Source: VRUE01 sp963837695
GTDB lineage: Bacteria > Actinomycetota > Thermoleophilia > Solirubrobacterales > 70-9
NCBI GenBank assembly: GCA_963837695.1
Contig: CAWINZ010000005.1
Span: forward strand, 992,001-1,056,000
Reading direction: 5' to 3'
Length of the DNA: 64,000 nucleotides
Part shown: in pieces, positions 35,494 to 43,449 of the stretch
Position numbering within the stretch: position 1 is the stretch's first letter
Layout of the letters: each line of letters starts with the position of its first letter
Program-made: the position numbers and the translations under genes
The notes under the pieces: model-generated
The model's database searches: none
What the model was told of the DNA's origin: nothing
What the model saw: the letters and a program-made list of their open reading frames with translations, nothing else

Positions 35494-36252
35494 ATGATCA
35501 TCCGCAAGACCCCCGAGCAGGTCGACAAGATGGCGGCGTCGGGCCAGATCCTGGTTCGCTGCCTGCGGATGCTGGCGGCCAAGGCCCGCGCCGGCGTCAC
35601 GACCAAGGAGCTGGACGAAGCGGCGGAGAAGTTCATCCGCTCGCAGGGCGCCGAGCCGGCCTTCAAGGGCTACCGTGGCTTTCCCGGTTCGATCTGCGCA
35701 TCGCCCAACTCGATGGTCGTGCACGGCATTCCAGGTCCCTATGAGCTGAAGCGCGGCGACGTGCTCTCCGTCGACGTAGGTGTGATCAAGGACGGCTGGG
35801 TCGCCGACGCGGCGAGGACCGTCCCGGTCGGTTCGGTCACACCGGAGGCACGCAAGCTGCTCGACGTGACCAAGGCGGCGCTGTTCGCCGGCGCCGAGCA
35901 GATGCGGCCCGGCAACCACCTCGGCGACGTCTCGGCGGCGATCCAGCGGGCGGTTGAGATCGAAGGGCTCTCGATCATCCGCACCCTGGTCGGGCATGGC
36001 ATCGGCCGCGACATGCACGAGGATCCGCAGGTGGCCAACTTCGGCGAGCCGGGCAAGGGCCCGGAGCTGGAGGAGGGAACCGTGCTGGCGATCGAGCCGA
36101 TGGTCAACGCCGGCGGCCCCCTGGTCCGCATGGGCGACGACGGCTGGGCGGTCTACTCGCAGGACGGCTCGTTGGCTGCCCACTTCGAGTTCACGGTCGC
36201 GGTCACCGCCGACGGGCCGCGGATCTTGACCCCCTGGCACGAGGAGGAGTAG
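35494..36252 (+). CDS. map: Methionine aminopeptidase, type I
   Basis: 252 residues from ATG 35494 (GTG 35485 would add three). Substrate-pocket His in NSMVVHGIP and metal ligands Asp-Asp in SVDVGVIKDGWVADAART, His in VGHGIGRDMHEDP, Glu in IEPM and Glu in HFEFTVAV. It removes the initiator Met from nascent chains. It follows adk as usual, but infA does not follow; element B1 does. Confidence 0.97.
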   Translation: MIIRKTPEQVDKMAASGQILVRCLRMLAAKARAGVTTKELDEAAEKFIRSQGAEPAFKGYRGFPGSICASPNSMVVHGIPGPYELKRGDVLSVDVGVIKDGWVADAARTVPVGSVTPEARKLLDVTKAALFAGAEQMRPGNHLGDVSAAIQRAVEIEGLSIIRTLVGHGIGRDMHEDPQVANFGEPGKGPELEEGTVLAIEPMVNAGGPLVRMGDDGWAVYSQDGSLAAHFEFTVAVTADGPRILTPWHEEE

Positions 36253-36270
36253 GGCTCGAGCAGTTATGGG

Positions 36271-36411
36271 GGAGAAGGACAGGTATGCCCCCGCGGGAAT
36301 TGGCCACCGCGCTCCGCGCGGTGGGATTTGGACCGCGGCTGCGCCGCGCAATAGACAGATTGCATTTCGCCGCTTCGCGACATTCCCGCGGGGGCATACC
36401 TGTCCCTCTCC
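36271..36411 (+). repeat. Palindromic element B1
   Basis: Arms 36271-36300 and 36382-36411 are 30 bases each and complementary with one mismatch (GGAGAAGGACAGGTATGCCC is the outer part of the left arm). The ~81-base core is the reverse complement of the B2 core at ~90 percent by eye: GGCCACCGCGC hairpin, GCTGCGCCGCGCAATAGACA, then GATTGCATTTCGCCGCTTCG. It lies between map and the O-methyltransferase. Confidence 0.85.
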
Positions 36412-36427
36412 GATGGAACGCCCTCGT

Positions 36428-36433
36428 TAGGGT
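36428..36433 (+). promoter_or_regulatory. -10 box of a leaderless promoter (O-methyltransferase)
   Basis: TAGGGT, six bases, ATG 36440. The gene has its own promoter just inside element B1. Confidence 0.55.
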
Positions 36434-36439
36434 CAGCTG

Positions 36440-37126
36440 ATGTGGTCTGATCGGTGGACTGAGGTTGATGAGTATGTGAGTGGGTTGCTGGCGCCGGAGG
36501 ATGAGGTGCTGGGGGCGGCTCTGAGGGCTGGTGTCGACGCGGGGTTGCCGGAGATTCAGGTTTCGCCGCCACAGGCGCGGCTGCTGGAGATTCTGGCGCG
36601 GTCGATTGGGGCGCGGACGGTGCTGGAGTTCGGGACGCTGGCGGGGTACAGCACGATCTGGCTTGCTCGGGCGCTGCCGGAAGGGGGTCGGCTGATCACG
36701 CTCGAGGCGGATCCCGACTATGCGGAGGTCGCGCGGGCGAACATCGCCAAGGCCGGTTTGGCGGGTTTGGTCGAGCTGCGGGTCGGGCCTGCGCTTGACT
36801 TCCTGCCCGCCTTGGAGGCTGAGGGCGCCGGGCCATTTGATTTCGTCTTCATCGACGCGGACAAGATCCACACGCCCGACTACTTCACCTGGGCCCTGGA
36901 TCGCACCCGCCCAGGCGGCCTGATCGTCGCCGACAACGTCGTGCGCGACGGTGCGCTCGCCGATGCTGAGAGCGATGACGCCAAGGTCGAGGCTCAGCGC
37001 CGCCTCCACGAGCTGATCGCCGCTGACCCCCGCGTAACCGCGACGACGATCCAGACGGTCGGCGCCAAGGGCTACGACGGCTTCACCCTGGCACTCGTCA
37101 ACGGCACGCCTGAACGGGCCAGCTGA
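36440..37126 (+). CDS. SAM-dependent O-methyltransferase (family 3)
   Basis: 228 residues. Motif I VLEFGTLAGYSTIWLARALP binds SAM, followed by GRLITLEADPDYAEVARANI. FIDADKIHTPDYFTWAL carries the metal-binding Asp of cation-dependent O-methyltransferases and VADNVV is the following metal motif. Such enzymes methylate catechol-like hydroxyls; the substrate here is unknown. It occupies the usual infA position and is bracketed by the inverted elements B1 and B2, which suggests insertion into the ribosomal cluster. Base composition does not obviously differ from its neighbours. Confidence 0.88.
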   Translation: MWSDRWTEVDEYVSGLLAPEDEVLGAALRAGVDAGLPEIQVSPPQARLLEILARSIGARTVLEFGTLAGYSTIWLARALPEGGRLITLEADPDYAEVARANIAKAGLAGLVELRVGPALDFLPALEAEGAGPFDFVFIDADKIHTPDYFTWALDRTRPGGLIVADNVVRDGALADAESDDAKVEAQRRLHELIAADPRVTATTIQTVGAKGYDGFTLALVNGTPERAS

Positions 37127-37152
37127 TTCTTGAGCTCGGTGACCGCATCGTT

Positions 37153-37173
37153 GACTGACGTCAGTCCCTTTTC
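37153..37173 (+). terminator. Intrinsic terminator of the O-methyltransferase gene
   Basis: GACTG-ACGT-CAGTC (37153-37166) followed by CCCTTTTC. Short stem with a T run, 27 bases after the stop. Confidence 0.5.
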
Positions 37174-37206
37174 AGCTTTCCACCAAGGGCTTCGGGGCTG
37201 TCAGGA

Positions 37207-37338
37207 CGGGTGAGCGCGGTCTCGGGGGAATGTCGCGAGGCGGCGAAATGCAATCTGTCTATTGCGCGGCGCAGCCGCGCCCTAAATTCCACCGCGCGAA
37301 GGCGCGGTGGCCAATTCCCCCGAAACCGCGCTCACCCG
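37207..37338 (-). repeat. Palindromic element B2
   Basis: Arms 37207-37231 and 37314-37338 are 25 bases each with one mismatch. Apart from the inner GGGAAT end they are unrelated to the arms of B1. The core reads GTCGCGAGGCGGCGAAATGC, then AATCTGTCTATTGCGCGGCG, then a CCGCGC...GCGCGGTGG hairpin, and is B1 inverted. With two short hairpins it fills the 346-base gap between the O-methyltransferase and rpmJ. Confidence 0.85.
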
Positions 37339-37387
37339 TTCCCACCGACCAAGTCCCGGAGCCCGTTCCCCTGCTATCTTTCCCGGT

Positions 37388-37408
37388 CGGCCCTGAGGGC
37401 CGTTTGTT
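37388..37408 (+). terminator. Terminator or attenuator hairpin before rpmJ
   Basis: CGGCCC-TGA-GGGCCG (37388-37402) followed by TTTGTT. It lies 65 bases before rpmJ, so it may end readthrough from upstream or attenuate the alpha operon. Confidence 0.5.
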
Positions 37409-37472
37409 CGTGCCCGCTTGCCCGATTCATGGGGCGGACGGGAGTCCTGTAGTCGAGACAACCACCGGAGCG

Positions 37473-37586
37473 ATGAAGGTTCGAGCTTCCGTAAAGCCGA
37501 TGTGCGAAAAGTGCAAGGTAATCCGCCGCAACGGGGCGGTCCTTGTCATTTGTCAGAACCCCCGCCACAAGCAGCGGCAGGGCTGA
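37473..37586 (+). CDS. rpmJ: 50S ribosomal protein L36
   Basis: 37 residues: MKVRASVKPMCEKCKVIRR then NGAVLVICQNPRHKQRQG. CEKC, the third Cys and His form the zinc site (C+ form). GGAG at 37467-37470 precedes the ATG by two bases, so a more distant or weaker site may be used. It starts the alpha operon segment. Confidence 0.96.
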   Translation: MKVRASVKPMCEKCKVIRRNGAVLVICQNPRHKQRQG

Positions 37587-37589
37587 CGC

Positions 37590-37973
37590 ATGGCGCGAAT
37601 CGCGGGGATCAACATCCCGGTCAACAAGCGGATCGAGATCGGGCTCACCTACATCTTCGGCATCGGTCGCTCGACCGCGCAAGACATCCTCGCCGAGACC
37701 AAGATCGACCCGAACACGTCGGTCAAGGACCTGACCGAGGAAGAGGTCGTCAAACTGCGCGAGGCGGTCGAGCAGCGCGAGGTCGAGGGCGACCTGCGGC
37801 GCGAGCGCTCCCAGGACGTCAAACGACTGATGGAGATCGGCTCCTACCGGGGGCTGCGCCACCGCCGCGGCCTGCCTGTCAGGGGTCAGCGGACGAAGAC
37901 CAACGCGCGCGGCCGCAAGGGCCCGCGCCGGATGAGCGTCGCCGGTAAGCGCAAGGCGCCGACGGCGAAGTAG
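37590..37973 (+). CDS. rpsM: 30S ribosomal protein S13
   Basis: 127 residues. MARIAGINIPVNKRIEIGLT start and GLRHRRGLPVRGQRTKTNAR signature with a basic tail. S13 contacts the P-site tRNA and the 50S subunit. Three bases after rpmJ. Confidence 0.97.
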   Translation: MARIAGINIPVNKRIEIGLTYIFGIGRSTAQDILAETKIDPNTSVKDLTEEEVVKLREAVEQREVEGDLRRERSQDVKRLMEIGSYRGLRHRRGLPVRGQRTKTNARGRKGPRRMSVAGKRKAPTAK

Positions 37974-37982
37974 GAGATCCCC

Positions 37983-38384
37983 ATGGCAGCAGCCAAAAAA
38001 CCCGCCAAAGGACGTACCAGGCGCCGCGTCAAAAAGAACATCGCCTACGGACAGGCCCACATCAAGACTTCCTTCAACAACACGATCGTCACCTTGACCG
38101 ACCCCCAGGGCAACGTGATCGCCTGGGAGTCGGCCGGATCGGCGGGCTTCAAAGGCTCACGCAAGTCGACGCCGTTCGCCGCCCAGGTCACCGCCGACGC
38201 GGCGGCCAAGAAGGGGATGGAACACGGCCTTGAAAAGGTCGAGGTCTTCGCCAAGGGCGCCGGTTCCGGGCGCGAGACTGCGATCCGCTCGCTGCAGGCC
38301 GCCGGTCTCGACGTGACCACGGTCAAGGACGTCTCGCCGCAGGCCCACAACGGCTGTCGCCCGAAGAAGCGGAGGCGGGTCTAG
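37983..38384 (+). CDS. rpsK: 30S ribosomal protein S11
   Basis: 133 residues. Signature HIKTSFNNTIVTLTDPQGN and the C-terminal DVSPQAHNGCRPKKRRRV. S11 is on the platform near the Shine-Dalgarno helix. Stop overlaps the GTG of rpsD (TAGTG). Confidence 0.97.
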   Translation: MAAAKKPAKGRTRRRVKKNIAYGQAHIKTSFNNTIVTLTDPQGNVIAWESAGSAGFKGSRKSTPFAAQVTADAAAKKGMEHGLEKVEVFAKGAGSGRETAIRSLQAAGLDVTTVKDVSPQAHNGCRPKKRRRV

Positions 38385-39004
38385 TGGCTCGCGACACCTC
38401 GGCCCAGTGCAAGCAGTGCCGCCGCGAGGGCCAGAAGCTCTTCCTCAAGGGCGAGCGCTGCTTCACCGACAAGTGCGGCGTCGAGCGTCGCTCCTACCCG
38501 CCCGGTGACCACGGCCGCGGCCGGATGCGGCAATCCGAGTACCGGGTGCAGCTGCGCGAGAAGCAGAAGACGCGCCGCTACTACCAGGTGCTCGAGAGCC
38601 AGTTCCGTGCCTATTACGACAAGGCCTCGCGCCAGGACGGCGTCACCGGTGAGAACCTCCTGCGACTGCTCGAGTCGCGTCTGGACAACGTCCTCGTGCG
38701 GCTTGGATTCGCCGCCTCGCGGCGCCAGGCCCGGCAGCTGGTCGGCCATGGCCACTGGCTGGTCAACGGGCGCCGCGTCGATGTGCCCTCCTACCAGGTG
38801 CGCCCCGAGGACGTGATCTCGATCAAGTCCGGTTCGGCGGCCACCGACACGATTCGCAAAGCAACCGAGCTGGTTTCGACCGTGCCGGCCTGGCTCCAGG
38901 CCGACCACGACTCGCTTACCGCCAAGGTCCTGCGCCTCCCCGAGCGTGCGGAGATCTCGGCGCCGGTACAGGAGCAGCTGATCGTCGAGCTGTACTCCAA
39001 GTAG
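38384..39004 (+). CDS. rpsD: 30S ribosomal protein S4, zinc type
   Basis: 206 residues from GTG. Four Cys near the N-terminus (CKQC at residues 9-12, then CFTDKC) form a zinc site. The S4 RNA-binding domain (RLDNVLVRLGFAASRRQARQ) is intact. S4 initiates 30S assembly and often represses the alpha operon. Confidence 0.97.
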   Translation: MARDTSAQCKQCRREGQKLFLKGERCFTDKCGVERRSYPPGDHGRGRMRQSEYRVQLREKQKTRRYYQVLESQFRAYYDKASRQDGVTGENLLRLLESRLDNVLVRLGFAASRRQARQLVGHGHWLVNGRRVDVPSYQVRPEDVISIKSGSAATDTIRKATELVSTVPAWLQADHDSLTAKVLRLPERAEISAPVQEQLIVELYSK

Positions 39005-39044
39005 TCCGGACTCTGTTTCTGAAACACCCATAAGCAAGGAACTC

Positions 39045-40040
39045 ATGACCACTGACTTTCAGGTCCCTCGTATAACCGCAGAGAAGGCGGATGACCGCCG
39101 CGGCACCTTCACCATCGAGCCCCTCGACAAGGGCTTCGGCTACACCTTCGGCAACGGGCTCCGGCGCGTCCTGCTCTCCTCGCTGGGCGGCGCTGCCGTC
39201 ACCAGCGTTCGCATCGAGGGCGTCGCGCACGAGTTTTCCACCGTGCCGGGCGTCAAAGAGGATGTCACCGACATCATCCTCAACTTGAAGGACCTCGTCG
39301 TCCGCATGCACACCGACGCCGACGAGGTCGAGGCGCCTCTGGTCGCCACCGGCCCCGGTGAGGTCAAGGCCAAGGACATCGACCTGCCGTCGGGGGTGGA
39401 GATCCTCAACCCCGACGCCCCGATCGCAACGCTGGAGAAAAAAACCAAGCTCGAGGTCTACCTGACGATCGGCCGCGGCCGCGGCTACTCCCCGGCCGAG
39501 GAAAACAAGTCCGACGAGCAGCCGATCGGCGTCATCCCGATCGACTCGATCTTCTCGCCGATCCGCCGCACCTCCTACTCGGTCGCAACCGCCCGTGTGG
39601 GCCAGCGGACCGACTTCGACAAGCTGACCCTGGACCTCGAGACCGACGGCTCGATCGAGCCCGCCGCGGCACTGCGCGAGGCCTCGGAGATCCTGATCAA
39701 GACCCTGGCCATCTTCACCGATGCCGAGCGGGTCGAGGAACTGACCGCTCGCGAGGCGATGGCGGCTCCGCTTGCCGGGGGCGATGGACTGTCCGCCATC
39801 GTTGGCGGCGATGTCGCCGGCGCGGTGGCCAGCAGCGGGCTCGATGAGATCCTGATCGAGGAGCTGGAGTTGGGCGTGCGCTCCTACAACTGCCTCAAGC
39901 GGGCCGGAGTGCAGACCGTAGGCGACCTGGTTCGCAAGACCCGCTCGGAGCTCAACGCGATCCCCAACTTCGGCTCGAAGTCGATTGACGAAGTGATCGA
40001 GACCCTGCAGTCGCGCGGCCTCGATCTGCAGGCGGACTGA
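39045..40040 (+). CDS. rpoA: DNA-directed RNA polymerase subunit alpha
   Basis: 331 residues. The N-terminal assembly domain has GYTFGNGLRRVLLSSLGGAA, and the alpha-CTD near the end has GVRSYNCLKRAGVQTVGDLV with the Arg/Asn residues that bind UP elements and activators. An Ala/Gly-rich linker (~residues 225-265) is a little longer than usual. Confidence 0.98.
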   Translation: MTTDFQVPRITAEKADDRRGTFTIEPLDKGFGYTFGNGLRRVLLSSLGGAAVTSVRIEGVAHEFSTVPGVKEDVTDIILNLKDLVVRMHTDADEVEAPLVATGPGEVKAKDIDLPSGVEILNPDAPIATLEKKTKLEVYLTIGRGRGYSPAEENKSDEQPIGVIPIDSIFSPIRRTSYSVATARVGQRTDFDKLTLDLETDGSIEPAAALREASEILIKTLAIFTDAERVEELTAREAMAAPLAGGDGLSAIVGGDVAGAVASSGLDEILIEELELGVRSYNCLKRAGVQTVGDLVRKTRSELNAIPNFGSKSIDEVIETLQSRGLDLQAD

Positions 40041-40070
40041 GGAAGCGGCGAGAGCGAGCCGAGGAACCCG

Positions 40071-40424
40071 ATGCGCCACCGCAAGAAGCGCAACAAACTG
40101 AGTCGCAATGCGGCGCACCGGGAGTCGCTCCTGTCCAACCTCTCCAAGCAGCTGATCGAGCACGAGCGGATCAAGACCAGCCAGGCGAAGGCCAAGGCGG
40201 TCAAGCCCGAGGTCGAGCAGCTGATCACGCTGGCCAAGCGTGGCGACCTTCACGCCCGCCGCCAGGCGCTGGCGACGCTGCACAACGACAAGTTCATCGT
40301 GCACAAGCTGTTCGAGGAGGTCGCGCCTCGCTACGTCGAGCGGCCCGGTGGGTACACGCGGATCATCAAGCTTGGGCCTCGTCGCTCGGACTCGACCGAG
40401 ATGGTTTATCTCGAGCTCGTTTAG
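40071..40424 (+). CDS. rplQ: 50S ribosomal protein L17
   Basis: 117 residues. MRHRKKRNKLSRNAAHRESL start and RRGDLHARRQAL-like region, ending MVYLELV. L17 lines the tunnel exit. It ends the ribosomal supercluster; element A2 begins ten bases later. Confidence 0.97.
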   Translation: MRHRKKRNKLSRNAAHRESLLSNLSKQLIEHERIKTSQAKAKAVKPEVEQLITLAKRGDLHARRQALATLHNDKFIVHKLFEEVAPRYVERPGGYTRIIKLGPRRSDSTEMVYLELV

Positions 40425-40434
40425 CTTGGCGTAG

Positions 40435-40554
40435 GGACGGAGCAGGGGGCATCCCCGCGTTGCTGGGTTTTCGCCAGCCGCGCCTGCGTTTCTCGCTGAG
40501 TTGGTGGGGCGAAAAGAGGACGCCGCTGCCGCGGGGATGCCCCCTGCTCCGTCC
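40435..40554 (+). repeat. Palindromic element A2
   Basis: Arms 40435-40458 and 40531-40554 are a perfect 24-bp pair (GGACGGAGCAGGGGGCATCC is the outer part). The 72-base core has GTTGCTGGGTTTTCGCC on the left, TCTCGCTGAGT in the middle and GGCGAAAAGAGGACGCCGCT on the right, with inner stem TTTTCGCC/GGCGAAAA. It lies between the convergent genes rplQ and truA and reaches to two bases from the truA stop. Confidence 0.9.
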
Positions 40555-40556
40555 AC

Positions 40557-41291
40557 TCAGTCGTAGGCGACGGACTCCAGGTACAAGCCGTGCGGTGGAG
40601 CCGTGTCGCCTGCTTGAGAGCGGGGGGCGCCTGCTAGTAGCTTCGTGAAGCTTGCGGGGGAGCGGCGGCCGGAGGCTGCTTCCAGCATGGTGCCGACGAG
40701 GATTCGGACCATGTTGCGCATGAAGGCGTCTGCGGTGATTCGGAAGCTGAGGGTGTCCTCGTCGAGCTCCCAGGAGGCGGCGAGGATGTCGCGGTCGAAG
40801 CGGACGTGGTCGGTCTGGGTTGGCGTGAAGGCGGTGAAGTCGTGGTTGCCCTGAAGGGCTGAGGCGCACGCTTCGAGGGCCTCGAGGTCGTAGCGGTGAG
40901 GCCACCAGAGGGCGTGGTGCTGCTCGAAGGGGCTTGGCGCCGAGCGGGCCAGGAGGCGATAGCGGTAGCTGCGCGACTTGGCGCTGTGCCGTGCATCGAA
41001 ATCGTCCTCGACCGTCGCTGCCGCGGTGACGGCGATGTCATCGGGCCCGACCCCGTTCAACCGCCGCGCCAGATCCCCCTTGATCTCGGCCGAGGTGACG
41101 AAGCTCGCCACCTGCCCGAGCGCATGCACCCCCGTATCGGTCCGCCCGGCAACCGTCAGCTTCACCGGCTCCCGCAGCACAGTGGCCAGAGCAGCCTCCA
41201 GCTCCCCCTGCACGGTCCGCAGCCCAGGCTGCGCCGCCCATCCCTTGAAGCTCGATCCGTCGTATTCGATGTCAAGGCGGACCGTGGTCAC
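40557..41291 (-). CDS. truA: tRNA pseudouridine synthase A
   Basis: 244 residues from GTG 41291. The frame is open further upstream, but that part is only element A3. Starts TTVRLDIEYDGSSFKGWAAQ; catalytic Asp in AGRTDTGVHALGQV; RSYRYRLL and FMRNMVRILVGTML are conserved. It makes pseudouridine at positions 38-40 of tRNA. The position next to rplQ is common, but the opposite strand is not. A leaderless-type -10 box precedes it. The gene is bracketed by elements A2 and A3 in inverted orientation. Confidence 0.96.
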   Translation of the reverse strand: MTTVRLDIEYDGSSFKGWAAQPGLRTVQGELEAALATVLREPVKLTVAGRTDTGVHALGQVASFVTSAEIKGDLARRLNGVGPDDIAVTAAATVEDDFDARHSAKSRSYRYRLLARSAPSPFEQHHALWWPHRYDLEALEACASALQGNHDFTAFTPTQTDHVRFDRDILAASWELDEDTLSFRITADAFMRNMVRILVGTMLEAASGRRSPASFTKLLAGAPRSQAGDTAPPHGLYLESVAYD

Positions 41292-41297
41292 GCGCGC

Positions 41298-41303
41298 AGT
41301 ATG
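41298..41303 (-). promoter_or_regulatory. -10 box of a leaderless promoter (truA)
   Basis: CATACT on the minus strand, six bases before GTG 41291. Confidence 0.45.
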
Positions 41304-41312
41304 CCTTCGAGA

Positions 41313-41430
41313 GGACGGGGAGGGGTGTCCTCTCGGCAGCGGCGTGCTGTTTTTCGCACGAACCACTCGGCGAGAGGACCAGGCCGCAAGGCGAAAAACC
41401 CAGCAACGCGAGGACACCCCCTCCCCGTCC
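41313..41430 (-). repeat. Palindromic element A3
   Basis: Arms 41313-41335 and 41407-41430 pair over ~22 positions with one bulge and one mismatch. The core is A-type on the minus strand: GTTGCTGGGTTTTTCGCC, TCTCGCCGAGT, CGAAAAACAGCACGCCGCTG. It fills the gap between the ligA stop (41431) and the truA promoter. Confidence 0.88.
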
Positions 41431-43449
41431 CTAACCAATCAGCGCCCGCAGGCCGTTTTCGTCGACGATCTCGACCCCCAGTTTCTCTGCCTTGGCCAGC
41501 TTCGAGCCCGGGTTCTCGCCGGCGACGACGTAGTCGGTCTTCTTCGAGACGGAGTTCACGACCTTGCCGCCAACAGCCTTGATCAGCGCCGCGGCCTCCT
41601 CGCGAGTCAGCTCGGGCAGGGTGCCCGTCAGGACCAGGGTTTTGCCTTCCAGCGGTCCCCCGGTGGCGCGGCGTTCGGAGGCGTCCTGCTCCAGCCGCAA
41701 CCCCCTTTCGCGCAGCTTCTCGACCAGCGCCCAGGTCGGCTTGTCAGCGAGCGACTCGGCGATCTGCAGGGCCATGATCGGCCCCACCCCGTCGACCTCC
41801 TCGATTCGCTCTGGGTCGGCTTTGCGCAGCGCCCCGATCGAACCGAAGTGGTCGGCCAGGGCCTCCGCGGTCACGTAGCCCACCCCGGGCAATCCGAGCG
41901 CGTAGAGAACGCGTTTGAAGGGCCGCGCACGCGAGGCGTCGATCGCCGCGACCAGGTTGTGGGCCGACACCTCGCCGAAGCCCTCGAGGCCGGCGAGACG
42001 CCCTTCGTCGAGCTCGTAGATGTCGGCCACGTCCTCGATCAGGCCTTCCTCGAGGAAACGCAGCGCCTGCTTCTCCCCCAACCCGTCGATGTCCATCGCC
42101 CCGCGGCTGACGAAATGCTTGACGTGCTGGAAGGACTGGCCGGGGCAGCCGGAGCGGTTGGGGCAGATCGTGAACACGGCGCCATCTGGCTTCACGGTCG
42201 GTGTCTTGCAGGCGGGGCATTTCGCGGGCGGTTTCGGCTTGCGGGTGCCTTTCTTGCGCCGCTGGCTGAGCGGTGCGACGACCTGTGGGATCACGTCTCC
42301 GGCCCGCATCACGACGACCTCGTCGCCGACCCGCACGTCCTTGCGCGCCAGGTCCTCCTCGTTGTGGAGGGTCGCGGTGGAGACGGTGACGCCGCCGACG
42401 TGGACCGGCTCCAGCATCGCAAAGGGCACCAGGTGGCCGGTGCGGCCGACGTTCCAGACGACGTCGAGCAGCTTCGTCGTCGCGGTCGTCGGCGCGAACT
42501 TCCAAGCGATCGCCCAGCGCGGCTCGCGTCCGACCACACCCAGCTCTCGCCACAGTGCGCGCTCGTCGATCTTGACCACGACACCGTCGATCTCGTAGTC
42601 GAGCTCCTCGCGCCGCGCCTCCCACCACTGGCAGCGCTTCACGACGGAGTCGATTCCGCCGTGGCGATCGGTATCGGGATTGACCTTGAAGCCACGCTCG
42701 CGCAGCCAATCCAGCTCTTGACTGTGGGTCGACAACTCGAGGCCCTGGACGGCACCGATCCCATAGCACCAGATCGAGAGCGGTCGTTCGGCGGCGAGCG
42801 CCGGGTCGAGCTGGCGGATCGAGCCGGCCGCCGAGTTACGGGGGTTGGCGAAGGCCGGTTCGCCGGCCTCGGCGCGGCGCTCGTTGAGGGCTTTGAAGTC
42901 GGCGATCGGCAGGTAGATCTCGCCGCGCACTTCGATCAGGGGCGGCGGATCGTCGATCCGCAGCGGGATCGCGCCGATCGTGCGCAGGTTCTGCGTCACG
43001 TCCTCGCCGACGCGGCCGTCGCCGCGGGTCGCGCCGCGCACCAGCACGCCGTCCTCGTAGGTGAGCGAGATCGCCAGGCCGTCGATCTTCGGCTCGGTCG
43101 TGTAGCTGAACTCCGCGGCGCTGATGTCGAGCCGCTTGAGGTGGTTACGCACGCGGGTCTCCCAGGCCCGCAGCTCCTCCTCGTTGCGCGCATTGGCAAG
43201 CGAGAGCATCGCCTCGACGTGCTCGATCTGCTCGAAGCGATCCAGCGGTGGCGCGCCCACCCGCTGAGTCGGGGAGTCTGGGGTCCGCAGCTCGGGGTGC
43301 TCGGCCTCGATCGCCCGCAGCTCGTCGAGCAGCGCGTCGTATTCGTCATCGCCGATCAGCGGGTCGTCGAGGACGTAGTAGCGGCGGTTGTGGACCGCGA
43401 GCTCGCGACGCAGCTCCTCGGCCCGTTTCTCGGCGGTTGCGGCGCTCAC
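41431..43449 (-). CDS. ligA: NAD-dependent DNA ligase
   Basis: 672 residues from GTG 43449, which overlaps the surE stop (GTGA); ATG 43494 would add 15. Adenylation domain with RYYVLDDPLIGDDEYDALL and the nucleophile Lys in TEPKIDGLAIS; OB fold; Cys4 zinc site (CPACKTP...CPNRSGCP); helix-hairpin-helix region; C-terminal BRCT domain (GKTLVLTGTLPELTREEAA...). It seals nicks in replication and repair using NAD+. Confidence 0.97.
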   Translation of the reverse strand: MSAATAEKRAEELRRELAVHNRRYYVLDDPLIGDDEYDALLDELRAIEAEHPELRTPDSPTQRVGAPPLDRFEQIEHVEAMLSLANARNEEELRAWETRVRNHLKRLDISAAEFSYTTEPKIDGLAISLTYEDGVLVRGATRGDGRVGEDVTQNLRTIGAIPLRIDDPPPLIEVRGEIYLPIADFKALNERRAEAGEPAFANPRNSAAGSIRQLDPALAAERPLSIWCYGIGAVQGLELSTHSQELDWLRERGFKVNPDTDRHGGIDSVVKRCQWWEARREELDYEIDGVVVKIDERALWRELGVVGREPRWAIAWKFAPTTATTKLLDVVWNVGRTGHLVPFAMLEPVHVGGVTVSTATLHNEEDLARKDVRVGDEVVVMRAGDVIPQVVAPLSQRRKKGTRKPKPPAKCPACKTPTVKPDGAVFTICPNRSGCPGQSFQHVKHFVSRGAMDIDGLGEKQALRFLEEGLIEDVADIYELDEGRLAGLEGFGEVSAHNLVAAIDASRARPFKRVLYALGLPGVGYVTAEALADHFGSIGALRKADPERIEEVDGVGPIMALQIAESLADKPTWALVEKLRERGLRLEQDASERRATGGPLEGKTLVLTGTLPELTREEAAALIKAVGGKVVNSVSKKTDYVVAGENPGSKLAKAEKLGVEIVDENGLRALIG

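Noticed and set aside
36253..37472. Possible hidden infA gene.
   Set aside because: All frames were inspected for the IF-1 pattern (EVEG...VLPNAMF, HISGKMR) and none was found.
41292..41438. Longer N-terminus for TruA.
   Set aside because: The added codons are element A3 read as protein; GTG 41291 gives the family start and has a -10 box at the right distance.
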